From Dyella caseinilytica (lineage in GTDB: Bacteria; Pseudomonadota; Gammaproteobacteria; Xanthomonadales; Rhodanobacteraceae), in assembly GCF_016865235.1 (NCBI RefSeq), contig NZ_CP064030.1, positions 930,001 to 994,000 of the forward strand: DNA of 64,000 bases, in the 5' to 3' direction. Positions within the stretch are counted from its first letter, which is position 1. Each line of letters begins with the position of its first letter. Shown in pieces: positions 34,601 to 42,936 of the stretch. Under the pieces are notes generated by a model. The model did not search any database, was not told the origin of the DNA, and saw nothing but the letters and a program-made list of their open reading frames with translations. The translations under genes were made by a program, and so were the position numbers.

Positions 34601-37600
34601 ATCCGCAGTTGCCGGATGCGTCCGCACTTATCGAGCGTCTGGAACAGCTGCGCGATCACCAGCCCGAGCCGCAAATGGCGCATGTGGTATTCGAGCCGCA
34701 TCATGTCGAACCGGCAGCGGTCGCACACGAACCTGCGCATCTCGAATTCAACGAGCCGGCTGACGCGGCACACGAAGCGCCGGTCGACGGCGCCGAAACC
34801 GCACAAGCGGAAGAAGCCGCCCATCACGATGAGCCGGTGCTCGACGAAAACGAAGCCGAGCTGCTCGCTTTGCTTTCCGCACACGAGCCGGAAGAAGCTG
34901 CCGAATCGCTGGATCAGGAAGCGGTCGAGCCGCCAGCGCAACACGAACCCGAGTCCAGCGCGGAAGAGGATGACTTTGCCGCACTGCTTGCCAGCCTCGA
35001 GGCGCTGGAGCCGGAGCATCACGCCACAGCGTTGCTGGGCGAAGAAACCACGTCTGTTGAGCATCACCTCGACGTGGAACATCCGGCCGCCAACGAACCG
35101 ATCGACGACACAGCGATCCACGCGCTGTTGAACGAAACGCCTGCGACTGCGGATGCCGGCAAGGTAGAAGAAACAGCCGTCGACGAAGCGCACCACATTG
35201 AACATGCGGTTGATGAACCTGTTGCCGAAACGTCACATGACGTTGAGCCTGCTGCTGTCGAGGAAACGTCGTTCGAAGCGGAACCAGCTGTTGCCGAAAC
35301 CACACACGAAACGGAATCGGTTGCCGCAGACCATGTCGAACACGAGGCCGTGGAAGCGGCTTCGGCAGGCGAGCTGATCAGCTTCGGCCACATCGACCCC
35401 GATCTGCTGGAAATCTTCAGCGAGGAAGCGCGCGAAATTCTCGATGATGCCGACGGCGTGCTGGCCAAGTGGCATGCCGAGCCGACCGAGGTCTCGCACA
35501 TGAACGGGTTGCTGCGTGCGCTGCATACCCTTAAGGGTGGTGCGCGCATTGCCGGTGTGACGCCGGTGGGTGACCTCAGTCACGCAATCGAAAGCTTGCT
35601 CGAGCGCTCGCACAACATCGATCCGCAACACACCGTCCCGCTGATCGGCACGCTCGAGGCGGCCTTCGATCAGATGCATGGACTCGTGCAGCGCGTGTCG
35701 CAAGGTAGGCCGATTGCCTATCCGCAGACGATGATCGAACTGCTGCAAGGTGGTGCTGAAACCGCTGCGCCAGCCCATGAAACCGCTACCGAAGCACCGG
35801 CGCTGGAACAGCACGTCGAAGCACCGGCACCACAACCTGTGTCGGTGCTCGATCTGCCGTCGCTGCTGCCTGCTGAAGAGGCGCAGACCGAAGATACGGG
35901 CCGCATAGCGCAAGAACAGATCCGCGTTCGCGCCGATTTGCTCGACAGCCTCGTCAACAACGCAGGCGAAGTCGCTATCTACCGTTCACGTCTGGAGCAG
36001 CAGGTTTCGGCCTACCGCTTCAACTTGGTCGAACTGGAACAGACGGTGTCGCGTCTGCGCGGCCAGCTGCGCATGCTGGAAATTGAAACCGAAGCGCAGA
36101 TCATCGCGCGCTTCCAGCGCGAACACCGCGAAGCCGGCATCGGTGTGTTCGATCCGCTCGAGCTCGACCGCTTCTCCCAGCTACAGCAGTACTCGCGTGC
36201 GCTGGCCGAATCGGTATCGGACTTGGTGTCGATCCAGAACATGCTGGACGAACTGACCCGTCAGGCCGAAACACTGCTGATCCAGCAGTCACGCGTCAGT
36301 TCGGAACTGCAGGAAGGCTTGCTGCGCACGCGCATGCTGCCATTCGACACAATGGTGCCGAATCTTCGCCGTACTTTGCGCCAAGCGGCGCAGGAAGAAG
36401 GCAAGAGCGCCCAGCTGTATGTGGAGGGCGCGCACGGCGAAATGGACCGCAACCTGCTCGATCGCATCAAGGCGCCGTTCGAGCACATGCTGCGCAACGC
36501 CGTGGCACACGGTATCGAATCACCGGAAGAACGTCGCAAGGCGGGCAAGTCGGAAGAGGGGGCTGTGCGCATCCGCGTGGCGCGCGAAGCGACCGAGGTG
36601 GTCATTCGCGTCAGCGACGACGGCCGCGGCCTGGATCGCGAGGCGATCCGCAAGCGCGCCATTGAACGCGGCCTGGTGCGTTCGGAAACCCGCCTCAGTG
36701 ACGACCAGTTGCTGGCGCTGATCACCCAGACTGGCTTTTCCACCGCCAGCACCGTCACCCAGCTTGCCGGCCGCGGCGTGGGCATGGACGTGGTGGCCAA
36801 CGAGATCAAATCGCTGGGTGGTTCGCTGGCGATCGAATCGCGTCAGGGCGAAGGCACCACCTTCGTGCTGCGCCTGCCATTCACGCTTGCGGTAACGCAG
36901 GCAATCCTGGTGCGCATCGGCGAATCCAACTTTGCGATCCCCATGACCTCGGTGCAGGGTGTGGCTCGTATCACGCCGGACGAACTCGCCCAGCGGCTGG
37001 CAGAAGGCGATTCGCAGTTCGAGTACAACGGCGAGGATTACAGCATCCACGATCTGGCCGAGCTGCTTGGTCTGACGTCCAGCCATCTGGGCGATGAAGA
37101 ACAACTGCCTCTGCTATTGACTCGTTCGGGCGAACTGCGCGCTGCGATCCGCATCGACGCCGTGATCGGCTCGCGCGAAATCGTGGTGAAGTCGGTCGGT
37201 CCGCAGGTCAGCTCGGTGCCGGGCATCCTCGGCGCCACCATCATGGGCGATGGTTCGGTGTTGGTGATTCTGGATCTGGCTCCGCTGGTGCGTCATGGTC
37301 TCAACCGCCGTGAGCAGCGCCTGGCCGAAGGTGCAGAGTATGCAACTGTGGCGCCGGTGGTTATTGAAGATGTACGCACCCGCCCACTGGTGATGGTGGT
37401 GGACGATTCGATCACCATGCGCAAGGTCACCGGCCGTGTACTGGAGCGTCACGAATTCGAAGTGGAAACCGCGAAAGACGGTCTGGACGCGATCGAGAAA
37501 CTGCACGAGCGTGTGCCCGACCTGATGTTGCTCGATATCGAGATGCCGCGCATGGACGGCTACGAACTGGCGATCCAGATGAAGGCCGACCCGCGCTTCC

Positions 37601-37770
37601 GCGGCGTGCCGATCATCATGATCACCTCACGTACCGGCGAAAAGCATCGCCAACGCGCTTTCGATATCGGCGTCGAACGTTACCTCGGCAAGCCCTATCA
37701 GGAAGCGGAGTTGTTGGCACAGATCAGCGAAGTATTGGAGCAGCATGCGCAGGAGCCGGTGGATGAGTAA
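31693..37770 (+). CDS. pilL: Hybrid chemosensory histidine kinase PilL/ChpA
   Basis: A 2025-residue CheA-type hybrid kinase. Visible phosphotransfer-like sites: a degenerate one near residue 51 (NLHQVQGTLRM), then His719 (FHTLKGSGR), His909 (HTLHGA, with the usual Lys changed to His) and His1278 (HTLKGGARI). Between them lie Glu/Ala/His-rich linkers (about 1010-1230). Dimerisation begins near 1410 (RADLLDSLVNNAGEVA), the ATP-binding domain has NAVAHGIE near 1600, DDGRGLD and GRGVGMDVV, then a CheW-like domain near 1735-1880 and a C-terminal receiver with Asp1948 (LLDIEMPRMDG). It phosphorylates PilG and PilH. It is somewhat shorter than the roughly 2470-residue ChpA of P. aeruginosa, having fewer phosphotransfer domains. 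Confidence 0.95.
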   Translation: MRLQDHIDFTTLQWVKPELDETLALARQALESYVDNPGERQVMRSCADNLHQVQGTLRMVELYGAAMVAEEMETLAISLLEDHVRNREDAYAALMRGLMQLPDYLERLSSGHRDVPVVLLPLLNELRASREQEALSESALFTPNLDAPLPPQAPPAANPVDAQRNKADIGELRLHFQQQMLAWFRGQGAQHQLAAMRKTLTAITARCETIPGRRLWWIAAGVLEGLDHGMLKNHAAEVRQLIGRVDRSIRQLIEQGENNLQGGDADDLARKLLYIVAQSKQRSPQMALLAQAYNLDGLVPDEAELEHARGSMAGHNRALLDSVARALKDDLLRVKESLDLFLRQADADPSQLGAQAEVLERVGDTLGMLALNVPRRVINEQRRVLEEVASRLRSPDEESLLDVAGALLYVEASLDDHIESLGSESAPADEHTPAMLPRSEARHILATLMNEAVANTGKVKGGIVAFVESGWQHEQLNGMPALMDEVAGAMRMLSSPRPAQIAEGVGRFIGNELCVDQRVPSSAQMDQLADALAALEYYLEAAREHRGGLDHILDVAEHSLGGLGYWPPPLAKALPEPVEETHAHTEAPAPTLNEPVSVTHGEDATALFLGSSETPVPHAHDVTGLHLVETESRTHTPVESEGDDWVEIEEEVEEQVASADPLAATAGFQASTEGIDDDIREIFLEEMQEEINNLRQTQHVWMTDPAQIASLTPIRRSFHTLKGSGRLVGASTLGEFAWRVENMLNRVLDGTIQPHEGVQAVVGHAIEALPQLLAMLKDGVLPTAPLSAIMQAADQLAAGEQASVNQFVSSDGVQTVRRVVRRRVPRTEAAIEAIPAATHTDHSVAATQPVEEVAAFAQAIHEPVLPPVDPVLLEILRSEVAQYLQIIRNAANFAEGELPVEDGLLRAVHTLHGAIAMVEIPLLMHLLSPLESLLKRLRAAGQPLSIEGVRLLRQSADVVDEVMTQFDVSNPQLPDASALIERLEQLRDHQPEPQMAHVVFEPHHVEPAAVAHEPAHLEFNEPADAAHEAPVDGAETAQAEEAAHHDEPVLDENEAELLALLSAHEPEEAAESLDQEAVEPPAQHEPESSAEEDDFAALLASLEALEPEHHATALLGEETTSVEHHLDVEHPAANEPIDDTAIHALLNETPATADAGKVEETAVDEAHHIEHAVDEPVAETSHDVEPAAVEETSFEAEPAVAETTHETESVAADHVEHEAVEAASAGELISFGHIDPDLLEIFSEEAREILDDADGVLAKWHAEPTEVSHMNGLLRALHTLKGGARIAGVTPVGDLSHAIESLLERSHNIDPQHTVPLIGTLEAAFDQMHGLVQRVSQGRPIAYPQTMIELLQGGAETAAPAHETATEAPALEQHVEAPAPQPVSVLDLPSLLPAEEAQTEDTGRIAQEQIRVRADLLDSLVNNAGEVAIYRSRLEQQVSAYRFNLVELEQTVSRLRGQLRMLEIETEAQIIARFQREHREAGIGVFDPLELDRFSQLQQYSRALAESVSDLVSIQNMLDELTRQAETLLIQQSRVSSELQEGLLRTRMLPFDTMVPNLRRTLRQAAQEEGKSAQLYVEGAHGEMDRNLLDRIKAPFEHMLRNAVAHGIESPEERRKAGKSEEGAVRIRVAREATEVVIRVSDDGRGLDREAIRKRAIERGLVRSETRLSDDQLLALITQTGFSTASTVTQLAGRGVGMDVVANEIKSLGGSLAIESRQGEGTTFVLRLPFTLAVTQAILVRIGESNFAIPMTSVQGVARITPDELAQRLAEGDSQFEYNGEDYSIHDLAELLGLTSSHLGDEEQLPLLLTRSGELRAAIRIDAVIGSREIVVKSVGPQVSSVPGILGATIMGDGSVLVILDLAPLVRHGLNRREQRLAEGAEYATVAPVVIEDVRTRPLVMVVDDSITMRKVTGRVLERHEFEVETAKDGLDAIEKLHERVPDLMLLDIEMPRMDGYELAIQMKADPRFRGVPIIMITSRTGEKHRQRAFDIGVERYLGKPYQEAELLAQISEVLEQHAQEPVDE

Positions 37771-37963
37771 GAACCTGTTCTCATACGCCAACCACCCCGT
37801 GCCGGATCTGTTTGCCCACATGGCTGCGTCATCACTCAGTCGTGTATCGACATACATTCCTTCCTCGCTCCTCAAAGCCGAGCACATCCGTGTGCTCTCT
37901 CCGCGTGCGTTCTTCCTTGCCCTGCGTGCAAACAGCTTCCGCCGCGGGGTGGTCGGAGTATGA
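37763..37963 (+). CDS. Candidate small protein locked between pilL and chpB
   Basis: A 66-residue frame (begins MSKNLFSYANHPVPDLF). Its ATG lies inside the last codons of pilL (ATGAGTAA) and its TGA overlaps the ATG of the next gene (ATGA). AGGAG lies seven bases before the start. Such double overlap is typical of translationally coupled operon genes. No domain, signal peptide or membrane helix is recognised; the protein is basic toward the C-terminus. Against it, third-position GC is about two thirds, lower than its neighbours look, and a 7-bp hairpin (GAGCACA 37880-37886, TGTGCTC 37891-37897) sits in the frame, so the region may instead be an untranslated spacer. I know no homologue. Confidence 0.4.
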   Translation: MSKNLFSYANHPVPDLFAHMAASSLSRVSTYIPSSLLKAEHIRVLSPRAFFLALRANSFRRGVVGV

Positions 37964-39615
37964 GGACGGATTCAAAGCACATCGCGCTCTTCTTTGATGA
38001 TGCTGAACTGGGTAGTCATCTGCGCGCCGCACTTTCCGAACACGGTGCACAGATTGCGCACGAAGGTCCGCTGAGCAGTTTCGACGAAACGAAACTGCGG
38101 CAGTCCAGTGTGGATGTGCTGGTGGTGAATCTCGACGATGCCGTGGATGATGCGACGCTCGATCGCATCTACGGTTTGATCGAATCCGGAGACATCCCGG
38201 TGGTGTTCAACGATGCGCAGGCCAGCCGCAGTCTGGAAGGCTGGGATCGCGCGCGCTGGGCGCGTCATCTGGCGGCCAAGGCGCTCGACAGCGGCAGCAT
38301 CGATCCGCCACGCCCTGACAATGCGCGCGAGATCGAGGCGCCCGTTGCCGTGCCCGTGTACGAAGAATCTGTCGTAGAGCCGGTAGCGTCTTTGCCCCCG
38401 GACGAACCAGCACTGGAGGCGTTCGCGGATACGCAGACCGAAGAGCTCCCACTGGTGCACGACGAGTCAGCACCCGATACGGAAACGCTGGCGGCGGAAC
38501 TGGAAGCCTTGCTGGCTTCGGACGAAACCACGGAGCACACTGAAAGCGAATTCGGCTCCGGCCTGAAATACAGCGCCGAGGATGACGTGCCGGCGCTGCA
38601 CGACGACTTCAGCTGGGATGAACCCGTTTCTCACGAAGCATCGGCAGAGCCGGCGCCTTCAGAAGCTCCGGCCCCGGTGGAAAGCAAGCCGTCGTTCCAG
38701 ATCAATCTGGATCATCTCGCCCTCGCCGATATTGACGAGGCGTTTACCGCGCCCGTGATTGAAAAAGCCACGCTGGCGCAGCAAACACCGACGCCCGCGG
38801 TACCGGAATGGGGGTTTGTGGATGAGGAAACTGCCGCCGCTACCGCGGAGTCTTCCAAGAGCGATCAGCCGTTCGGTGTCGAGAAGCTCAGCGCAGCGGA
38901 CTATCTGGCTCCGGACGTCGAGCACGTCGACGAAGACGAACTACCCATCCAACCCGGCATGAGCCTGGAACTGGTGTCGATGGAAGAAGCCGTCGCGCTC
39001 AAGCACGAATATCAGCCTTACGAAGCACACCTGCACGAGCTGGATACCGCGTTTTCGCACTTGCTGGTACTCGGTGCGGCGCGCGGTAGTCAGGCTTCGC
39101 TCGCCAGCTTCCTCGCTGAGTTGCCCACCGACATCAAGCTGCCGATTCTGTTGACCCAGCATCATGCCGAGAGTGCGGCCGAGCAACTCGTCCAGTCGCT
39201 GGCCGCGCGCAGCGCGTTGCCGGTGAAGGTGGCTGCGACAGGGGCACGGGCTCACAATGGCGAAGTGTTGGTGGTGCCACGCGGACAGCAAGTGCGCGTG
39301 TTGCGCGATGGTCGCGTGGAACTGACGGCCACCAGCGATGACAGCAATGAACAGGCGCCTTCCATCGACAGCAGTTTCACGATGGCAGCCAACGTGTTTG
39401 GGCGCGATGCGCTGGCGATCGTCTTCGCTGGCGATGCCACTGATGCAGTGGCCGGCGCGCAAGCTATCCATGACCGTGGCGGACAGGTTTGGGTCGAATC
39501 GTCCGCCAGCGATCACTACTCCGATATGGTCCATGGCGTGCTGGCCGAGCGGCTGGCCAGTTTCTCCGGCTCTCCCCAAGAGCTCGCAGTACGCCTGGTT
39601 GAGGACTTCCGATGA
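37960..39615 (+). CDS. chpB: ChpB-like protein with degenerate CheB methylesterase domain
   Basis: A 551-residue protein. The N-terminal 100 residues resemble a receiver-like fold without a clear phospho-Asp context; a long acidic, Ala/Glu/Pro-rich linker (about 110-340) follows. The C-terminal part (about 360-551) aligns with the CheB esterase: VLGAARGSQAS replaces the catalytic GASxGG, so the serine position is Ala374; the histidine (TQHHAE, His401) and aspartate (GDATDAVAG, Asp495) remain. It probably cannot demethylate PilJ. It sits exactly where chpB lies in the Pil-Chp operon, and its stop overlaps chpC by four bases. It may act as a scaffold. GGGGTGG stands eight bases before ATG 37960. 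Confidence 0.75.
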   Translation: MRTDSKHIALFFDDAELGSHLRAALSEHGAQIAHEGPLSSFDETKLRQSSVDVLVVNLDDAVDDATLDRIYGLIESGDIPVVFNDAQASRSLEGWDRARWARHLAAKALDSGSIDPPRPDNAREIEAPVAVPVYEESVVEPVASLPPDEPALEAFADTQTEELPLVHDESAPDTETLAAELEALLASDETTEHTESEFGSGLKYSAEDDVPALHDDFSWDEPVSHEASAEPAPSEAPAPVESKPSFQINLDHLALADIDEAFTAPVIEKATLAQQTPTPAVPEWGFVDEETAAATAESSKSDQPFGVEKLSAADYLAPDVEHVDEDELPIQPGMSLELVSMEEAVALKHEYQPYEAHLHELDTAFSHLLVLGAARGSQASLASFLAELPTDIKLPILLTQHHAESAAEQLVQSLAARSALPVKVAATGARAHNGEVLVVPRGQQVRVLRDGRVELTATSDDSNEQAPSIDSSFTMAANVFGRDALAIVFAGDATDAVAGAQAIHDRGGQVWVESSASDHYSDMVHGVLAERLASFSGSPQELAVRLVEDFR

Positions 39616-40088
39616 GCGAACAGCCACTACCCCGTGAAATCCGTTGCGTCTTGGTGCCGGTCGGCAATCTACGCCTGCTGCTGCCCAACGCCACGGTGGC
39701 CGAAGTCATCACGCTCGCCACGCCTGAGCCGGTTGCCGGCGCACCGGAATGGCTGGTCGGACGCATTGCATGGCGCGGCTGGCGAGTGCCGCTGGTCTCT
39801 TTCACCAAGCTGGCCGGTGCGCAGGAAGGCGATACCGAACTGAGTGTGCGCGTCGCCGTACTCAAAGCGCTCGGCGACAACCCGGAATTGCCATTCGTGG
39901 CGGTGCTTACCCAGGGTTTTCCGCGTCTGACCACGCTCAACGCGGAACTGATCATTCCCACCCACGATGGCAAGGCATTGCCGCGTGGTGTGAAGGCGCA
40001 AGTGTTGGTGCGCGATGACGTGGCGGTGATTCCGGATCTGGAAGGGATCGAGAACGAAGTCTACGAATTGCTGCAGCAAGCGAGCTGA
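39612..40088 (+). CDS. chpC: CheW-like protein ChpC
   Basis: A 158-residue protein with one CheW domain: RCVLVPVGNLRLLLPNATVAEVI, WLVGRIAWRGWRVPLVSF and a C-terminal helix. ChpC is the second CheW adaptor of the Pil-Chp system and may link further receptors to PilL. Translation is coupled to the preceding gene by an ATGA overlap. It is the last gene of the operon; convergent rsmE follows after 88 bases. Confidence 0.9.
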   Translation: MSEQPLPREIRCVLVPVGNLRLLLPNATVAEVITLATPEPVAGAPEWLVGRIAWRGWRVPLVSFTKLAGAQEGDTELSVRVAVLKALGDNPELPFVAVLTQGFPRLTTLNAELIIPTHDGKALPRGVKAQVLVRDDVAVIPDLEGIENEVYELLQQAS

Positions 40089-40176
40089 GAATTTAGGCCG
40101 GGGTTGGGTGACGCCGCGCTAAACGAATCTCAAGCGGCGCAACATTCAACCTCGCGCGCGCCGCACCACATTAAAA

Positions 40177-40911
40177 TCACAAATCGCCATGCAGCGCCTG
40201 CAATGCAGCAAGCGCCGCCAGTCCCGCTGTTTCGGTGCGCAGAATCCGCGGCCCAAGCCGCAAGCCCTCAAATCCGGCGTCCTGCAGCGCTGCGATATCT
40301 CGATCACCCAGGCCACCTTCCGGCCCAACCACCAGCCATCCGCCTGCTTCGCCAAAACGCAGTTCCCGCGCTTGCAGCGTACCTTCAGGCAGTAGCGCCA
40401 GACGCTGTGCTCCATCATCGGGGAGACTCTTCAGCCATTCCTGTAGCGTTTGCGCCGGCGTGATTTCTGGCACGCAAACCCGCCCGCTCTGTTCACAGGC
40501 GCTCGAAGCCACCGCGCGCCAGTGCAGCAGACGCTTTTCCGCGCGCGAGGCATCCAATTTCACTTCGGAGCGTTCCGTAAACAACGGCACGATGCGGGCG
40601 ACGCCAAGTTCCGTCGCTTTTTGCACGATCAGGTCCATCTTCTCGCCGCGTGCTACACCCTGCGCCAGGGTCAGTTTGAGTGGTGACTCGTTGCGGATCT
40701 GTTCGCGATCCTCAATACGTGCCGTGACATCGCGCTTGCCGACGGAGAGCAAGGTGGCGGCGTAGTCGTAACCGTCGCCATTGAACAACGTCAGCATATC
40801 CCCGGCATTCATGCGCAAGACGCGCGTCACGTGTTCGGCGGCCTGCTGCGGGAGAACCACTTCGGCGGCCAGTGACAAGGGTTGTTCGACGTGGATGCGG
40901 GTGCTGCGCAT
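40177..40911 (-). CDS. rsmE: 16S rRNA m3U1498 methyltransferase
   Basis: A 244-residue SPOUT-class enzyme that methylates U1498 of 16S rRNA with SAM. The N-terminal PUA-like part begins MRSTRIHVEQPLSLAAEV with HVTRVLRMNAGDMLTLFNG, and the knotted C-terminal domain has VVGPEGGLGDRDIAAL and LGPRILRTETAGLAAL, both family signatures. Length is normal. Confidence 0.96.
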   Translation of the reverse strand: MRSTRIHVEQPLSLAAEVVLPQQAAEHVTRVLRMNAGDMLTLFNGDGYDYAATLLSVGKRDVTARIEDREQIRNESPLKLTLAQGVARGEKMDLIVQKATELGVARIVPLFTERSEVKLDASRAEKRLLHWRAVASSACEQSGRVCVPEITPAQTLQEWLKSLPDDGAQRLALLPEGTLQARELRFGEAGGWLVVGPEGGLGDRDIAALQDAGFEGLRLGPRILRTETAGLAALAALQALHGDL

Positions 40912-41090
40912 GCAGGTTCGTGTTAAGGAAATGACCGTTCAGCATACAACTTGTCGTGGCTGACTGTTCATTCACGTGAACGTGAATGGCAGTCTTTGCT
41001 GCCGCACCTTGCGGCGGGCGGGGCGCCGTATCAGGATGAGTATCAACCCTCAGGAGGCTCGTCTCCCCCTCTGCGAGCAAGGAGGTTGCC

Positions 41091-41408
41091 ATGTCCAAGA
41101 TCATTTCCGTTGCCATTCTGCTGGCAGCTGCCGGTTTCGCCACCGCAGCGCGCGCCGCTCCCCAGAATGCGTCGGCTCCCCAACAGCCTGCGGCAACAAC
41201 GCCGGCTTCGTCCAACCATTCGCCGGTGAAGCCCGGTGATCGCAATTGCATTCGCGATACCGGCAGCCTGATCCCGGCCAAGAAAGGTGAGTGCCTGCCT
41301 GTTACGGGTCGGTCCTACAGCAAGCAGGACATCGACAGCACGGGCAAAACCACGATCGGCCCGGCGCTGCAGCAGTTGGACCCGAGCATCACGGTGCATG
41401 GCCACTGA
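41091..41408 (+). CDS. Small exported protein with TonB-receptor-plug-like C-terminus
   Basis: A 105-residue protein with a signal peptide (ISVAILLAAAGFATAARA) and a Pro/Ala/Gln-rich spacer. The conserved core is RNCIRDTGSLIPAKKGECL with two cysteines that could form a disulphide. The end, YSKQDIDSTGKTTIGPALQQLDPSI, resembles the start of the plug domain of TonB-dependent receptors, without a barrel. GGAGG before ATG 41091 is strong. I believe similar proteins exist in Xanthomonadales, but the function is unknown. It lies between rsmE and bioA. Confidence 0.75.
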   Translation: MSKIISVAILLAAAGFATAARAAPQNASAPQQPAATTPASSNHSPVKPGDRNCIRDTGSLIPAKKGECLPVTGRSYSKQDIDSTGKTTIGPALQQLDPSITVHGH

Positions 41409-41441
41409 TCGGCACCAAATCGCGGGTTGCAAGCGTTGGTT

Positions 41442-42806
41442 CTAGTCTTTTACCGCGAGCGCGATGCCTTCTATCGCGATACGTACAAGCTGATCGATAT
41501 CGCTTTCGCTCACCACGTACGGCGGCATGAAATAGATGATGTTGCCTAGCGGTCGCAACAGCGCGCCGTTTTCCAGGCCGTGCAGGTAAACACGCTGACC
41601 ACGCCGTTGTTCGGCAGGGAAGGGACGGCGCGTTGCTTTATCCGCGACCAGCTCCACGGCTGCAATCATGCCTTGCTGACGGACATCTGCGACATACGGA
41701 TGGTCACGCAACGGTGCCAGCTTCTGCGCAAGATGCACTGATAGAACGCGATTGCGCTCCAGCACCGGTTCATCGCGAAAGATCGCCAGCGTTTCCAATG
41801 CCGCGCGGCAGGCGAGTGGGTTGCCGGTGTAGCTGTGCGAATGCAGGAACGCCTTGCCCGCGTTGTATTCGGCGTAAAACGCCTCATAGACATGCTGCGT
41901 CGTCAGTACGACCGAAAGCGGCAAGGTGCCGCCGGTCAATCCCTTCGACAGACACATGAAGTCAGGTGCAACGCCGGCCTGCTCACACGCGAACATCGTT
42001 CCCGTGCGGCCAAAACCCACCGCGATTTCATCGGCGATGAAATGCACGTTGTATTCATTGCACAGCTTGCGCAGTCCAGTGAGATAGCTGGGGTGATACA
42101 TGCGCATGCCGCCCGCGCATTGCACCAGCGGTTCGACGATCACCGCGCAGGTTTCATGTGCATGCTGTTCGAGTAGCTCACGCATGGTAGCGAGTCGACG
42201 TGTTGCTGTTTGCTCGGGTGATTCGCCGGGTTCGCCTTCGTAGGCGTCCGGGGATGGCGCGAGAAAGGGCGTCAACAGCAAGGGCGCGTAGGTCTTGCGA
42301 TAGAGCGCCACATCGCTCACCGACAGCGCGCCCAGCGTTTCGCCGTGGTAGCTGCCGGTCAAGGCGATGAAGCGCGTTTTCTCGCCGTGACCTTGATTGA
42401 GCCAGTAGTGAAAGCTCATCTTCAGTGCCACTTCGATGGCAGCGGAACCATTGTCCGCAAAGAACACTTTTTCCAGTCCGGCCGGCGTGATCTTCACCAG
42501 CTGCTCAGCCAACTCGATGGCCGGAGGATGGGTAAAACCAGCGAAAATCACGTGTTCCAGCGTCTTTGCCTGCTCGGCCAAACCCGCCGCGATACGCGGA
42601 TTGGCGTGGCCGAACAGGTTGGTCCACCAGGAGCTGATACCGTCGAGATAACGGCGGCCTTCGGCATCGATCAGCCATGGGCCTTCGCCGCGAACGATGG
42701 GCACCATGGGCACGTGTTCGTGGTCGTGCATCTGGGTGCAGGGGTGCCAGATGTGCTGGAGATCGCGGCGGGCGAGAGCGGTGTTGGCGTCGTGGGGCTG
42801 GGTCAT
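41442..42806 (-). CDS. bioA: Adenosylmethionine-8-amino-7-oxononanoate aminotransferase
   Basis: A 454-residue PLP aminotransferase that makes 7,8-diaminopelargonate from KAPA and SAM in biotin synthesis. Motifs: HIWHPCTQMHDHE at the N-terminus, DGISSWWTNLFGH, GSYHGETLGALSVSD, FIADEIAVGFGRTGTMFACE, and the PLP lysine in MCLSKGLTGGTLPLSVV. I chose ATG 42806 from the family N-terminus; upstream in-frame codons run into a repeat. No other bio genes are adjacent. Confidence 0.96.
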   Translation of the reverse strand: MTQPHDANTALARRDLQHIWHPCTQMHDHEHVPMVPIVRGEGPWLIDAEGRRYLDGISSWWTNLFGHANPRIAAGLAEQAKTLEHVIFAGFTHPPAIELAEQLVKITPAGLEKVFFADNGSAAIEVALKMSFHYWLNQGHGEKTRFIALTGSYHGETLGALSVSDVALYRKTYAPLLLTPFLAPSPDAYEGEPGESPEQTATRRLATMRELLEQHAHETCAVIVEPLVQCAGGMRMYHPSYLTGLRKLCNEYNVHFIADEIAVGFGRTGTMFACEQAGVAPDFMCLSKGLTGGTLPLSVVLTTQHVYEAFYAEYNAGKAFLHSHSYTGNPLACRAALETLAIFRDEPVLERNRVLSVHLAQKLAPLRDHPYVADVRQQGMIAAVELVADKATRRPFPAEQRRGQRVYLHGLENGALLRPLGNIIYFMPPYVVSESDIDQLVRIAIEGIALAVKD

Positions 42807-42855
42807 CCGGCTATGATCGGGGTATTGACCGGTTGCCTCAAGAGCATGGAGATGC

Positions 42856-42893
42856 CTCAGCGTCATTCCGGCCTGCGCCGGAATGACGCTGAG
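42856..42893. repeat. 38-bp palindromic REP-like element
   Basis: CTCAGCGTCATTCCGG and CCGGAATGACGCTGAG are perfect 16-bp inverted repeats with loop CCTGCG in place of CCTTCG. It lies between divergent bioA and gspN, 43 bases before the gspN start, and so is in the leader of that operon. Confidence 0.9.
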
Positions 42894-42936
42894 ACTGTCT
42901 GGGGCTTCCCACACGAGCTTCACTTCGCACACAGGT

